Shown one piece after another: positions 62,282 to 64,000 of a DNA stretch of 64,000 nt; position 1 is the first letter of the stretch, and every line of letters starts with the position of its first letter. The notes beneath the pieces are model-generated. The model worked only from the letters and a program-made list of their open reading frames with translations. It ran no database searches and was not told where the DNA came from. Position numbers and translations under genes: made by a program. The stretch spans positions 1,674,001-1,738,000 of the forward strand of contig CBDFKC010000003.1 in the NCBI GenBank assembly GCA_965248685.1, given 5' to 3'. Origin of the DNA: VYFG01 sp965248685. GTDB taxonomy: Bacteria; Pseudomonadota; Gammaproteobacteria; Arenicellales; Poriferihabitantaceae.

Positions 62282-63718
62282 TCATTTATCAACATATCGT
62301 GGCACAATAATTCTTAGTTGATCAACGAGTCCAGGAATGTCGGTAACTGGAGCGCCTCCGAAGCCGAAGATAAGACCGTGAACAAGATCTTCTCCAAAAC
62401 AATAATTCGATAATGCATCAACCGGGCAATTTGCCATATTGGCCGCTAGCGAAATTTTTTTGTCATCCATTGGAACTGTAGCATACGCACAAACATGGAG
62501 CCCGGCAGCAATCGGTTGGGCCCTTAGATAATTACCGAGCTTTCTCCTGATTTGTACCGTAAGACAATCCATACGCTGTCGGTAAATATCGTGCATCTTG
62601 CGAAGGTGGGATGAAAAATACCCCTCCTTGATGAATCGCTCAAGGGTCATCTGCTTAAGCATTGATACTGGGCCATAGAGGACACCGTAAACATTAATAA
62701 ATTGTTTAACCAATTCGGGGGGGAGTATTGCGAAAGCCAGACCAAGATCGGGAAATAACGACTTGGCAAATGTGCCAGCGTACACAACTCTACCGTTTCG
62801 ATCTAACCCATAGAGGGCAGTAAGTGGATGCCCGTTATAGCGAAATTCACCATCATAGTCATCTTCAAAAATATATGCTGTTGAATTATGCGCCCATTCT
62901 AGAATCTCTAATCTACGCTCAAGCGTTAGCATAGTTCCCGTTGGATATTGATGAGATGGCGTAACAACCAACATCTTTGCATCGTCTTCCGCAAGCGAAG
63001 AAGTTGTGATTCCACATTCGTCCACTAGAATTGGCGAGATTGAATGGCCGTGCATTGATAATGCCGCTTGAATCCCCTGATGACCGGGGTTTTCTACGTA
63101 CACAGGTCGCGGATCGTCCTTAAGTAAAACCCCAAGAACACTAGCAATCTGTCTTGTTCGTTCAGTAATGATAATTTGATCAGGATGGCAAAGAATACCT
63201 CGATACAATCTAACATGTCTTGCTATAGCAATTTTTAGTGAACCGAGTCCACCAACTGGACCGTACCCATATGAAGCGCTTGGTGCAGTGCTATGGACCT
63301 GGTTGAATAAACGTTTCCATTCATTTTTTGGCAGCTCTTCGAGAGAAGGAGTGCCTGTATTGAATCCATGGAAAGGGTCGGGTGGAGTATTGAGAACTAA
63401 CCGCTCGTCGTATGATATCGAATCGGTGATGTCCCCACCGACAAGCTGCACTTTAGTTTCAATTACCGTCGTTCCAGACCCAACCTTGCTTGATATAAAT
63501 CCTTCGGCATGTAGGTGCTCGTATGCTTCCACGACCGTACTACGAGACACATTGAGATCGGAGGCTAACAATCGACTAGGTGGCAATTTGCTACCACGTA
63601 GAAGCAACCCATTGAGTATAGACGAACGAAGCCCATCAGCTATCTGCAAGGCCAGAGGCATATCTGTGTCTCGTTTGAGATCAAAGAGATTAACGAGCGT
63701 TCCGGTTGATTGTTTCAC
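62282..63718 (-). CDS. MocR-family regulator (GntR HTH + aminotransferase domain)
   Basis: From the GTG at 63718 the protein has 478 residues. Its winged helix (about 15-80; SKLPPSRLLASDLNVSRSTVVEAYEHL) joins a fold-type-I aminotransferase-like domain (about 110-470) with VTPSHQYPTGTMLTLERR, the FEDDYDGEFRY motif and the PLP Lys in YAGTFAKSLFP. MocR regulators bind PLP and sense amine or amino-acid metabolites (PdxR, GabR, TauR). An upstream ATG at 63802 adds a 28-residue hydrophobic extension unlike the family. It is divergent from the MFS gene, which it probably regulates. Confidence 0.87.
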   Translation of the reverse strand: MKQSTGTLVNLFDLKRDTDMPLALQIADGLRSSILNGLLLRGSKLPPSRLLASDLNVSRSTVVEAYEHLHAEGFISSKVGSGTTVIETKVQLVGGDITDSISYDERLVLNTPPDPFHGFNTGTPSLEELPKNEWKRLFNQVHSTAPSASYGYGPVGGLGSLKIAIARHVRLYRGILCHPDQIIITERTRQIASVLGVLLKDDPRPVYVENPGHQGIQAALSMHGHSISPILVDECGITTSSLAEDDAKMLVVTPSHQYPTGTMLTLERRLEILEWAHNSTAYIFEDDYDGEFRYNGHPLTALYGLDRNGRVVYAGTFAKSLFPDLGLAFAILPPELVKQFINVYGVLYGPVSMLKQMTLERFIKEGYFSSHLRKMHDIYRQRMDCLTVQIRRKLGNYLRAQPIAAGLHVCAYATVPMDDKKISLAANMANCPVDALSNYCFGEDLVHGLIFGFGGAPVTDIPGLVDQLRIIVPRYVDK

Positions 63719-63878
63719 GTAATTCGTTATCGACAATTGGTATGGCGGTATCAGTAAAATTGGTAGTAATAATATACCACTTAAAAATATACAATAATTC
63801 ACACATTGGTGTTTTCGGTTTTAGTGCTGAAATAGCTGGCGCAACCAAGAGTCCGTATTAATAAAATTGCTGAACGAC

Positions 63879-64000
63879 ATGAACCACCGCCGCAAAACTT
63901 ACCCAATTGTATTTACCGTCGTATTTACCGCTTTTGTTGCATTTACGTATGGAACCGGACGGTACGCTTATGGGCTGTATATTCCTCAAATCGAAGAAGC
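63879..64000 (+). CDS. MFS transporter, N-terminal fragment cut by the window edge
   Basis: Only 40 residues are visible. A basic MNHRRKTYP start is followed by a hydrophobic first helix (VFTVVFTAFVAFTYG) and a YAYGLYIPQIEE segment, the pattern of the first transmembrane helix and loop of major facilitator permeases. The frame is open at 64000. It is divergent from the MocR regulator across about 160 bases, which suggests that the regulator controls it. The substrate is unknown, and the family call rests on a short stretch. Confidence 0.55.
   Translation, partial: MNHRRKTYPIVFTVVFTAFVAFTYGTGRYAYGLYIPQIEE

Overview
The window reads as a chromosome segment of a gammaproteobacterium, most likely marine or another free-living catabolic generalist. 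This is inferred from the gene content (adenosylcobalamin salvage under a riboswitch, PobA/PcaD/PcaB aromatic catabolism, LivKHMGF-type import, many single-protein oxidoreductases) and was not tested by any search. No rRNA or tRNA gene was seen. Both ends cut through genes.

Region 1 (1-13.4 kb) is a nitrogen-compound catabolic block. It holds a TauD/gamma-butyrobetaine-type dioxygenase, divergent from a dimethylglycine/sarcosine-dehydrogenase-like flavoprotein, an acyl-CoA ligase, a double GFA-domain protein, HutD, and a Rieske N-demethylase-type oxygenase. It also holds the relic of a second 2-oxoglutarate oxygenase, a protein with three fused Rid domains, and an FHA/trypsin-like membrane protease. 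It ends with an adjacent guanidino-deiminase-type enzyme and N-carbamoyl-amino-acid hydrolase, which together could turn a guanidino compound into a ureido acid and then an amine.

Region 2 (13.4-38.3 kb) has two Rieske oxygenase plus glutamine-synthetase-like gene sets. The first (14.1-19.5 kb) includes a 2-hydroxyacid dehydrogenase, an Lrp regulator and a MetX-like acyltransferase. The second (30.0-38.3 kb) is led by a TetR gene with a palindromic operator and continues into a complete branched-chain-amino-acid-type ABC importer. Between them lie a fused HyuA-HyuB hydantoinase, a HisC-like aminotransferase, an Asp/Glu-racemase-superfamily enzyme, a thioredoxin-like exported protein and a receptor with a degenerate receiver domain. 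The pairing of GS-like ligase and Rieske oxygenase recalls gamma-glutamylation-primed amine oxidation, as in aniline degradation. The substrates here are unknown.

Region 3 (38.3-48.7 kb) contains the cobU-cobT-cobS-cobC operon on the minus strand with a clear cobalamin riboswitch and promoter, then pobA divergent from pcaD-pcaB-aldo/keto reductase, a MITE-like element, a DUF6064 membrane protein, ung and an ATP-grasp ligase.

Region 4 (48.7-64 kb) looks more accessory. It has a FAN1-like VRR-NUC nuclease fused to a DEDDh exonuclease, a choline-kinase-like protein, a coiled-coil protein, stand-alone DHFR-like and VOC genes, a DMT exporter with its LysR regulator, a complete IS21-family insertion sequence with multiple terminal repeats and a target duplication, a HAD hydrolase, AraC and MocR regulators, and the start of an MFS transporter.
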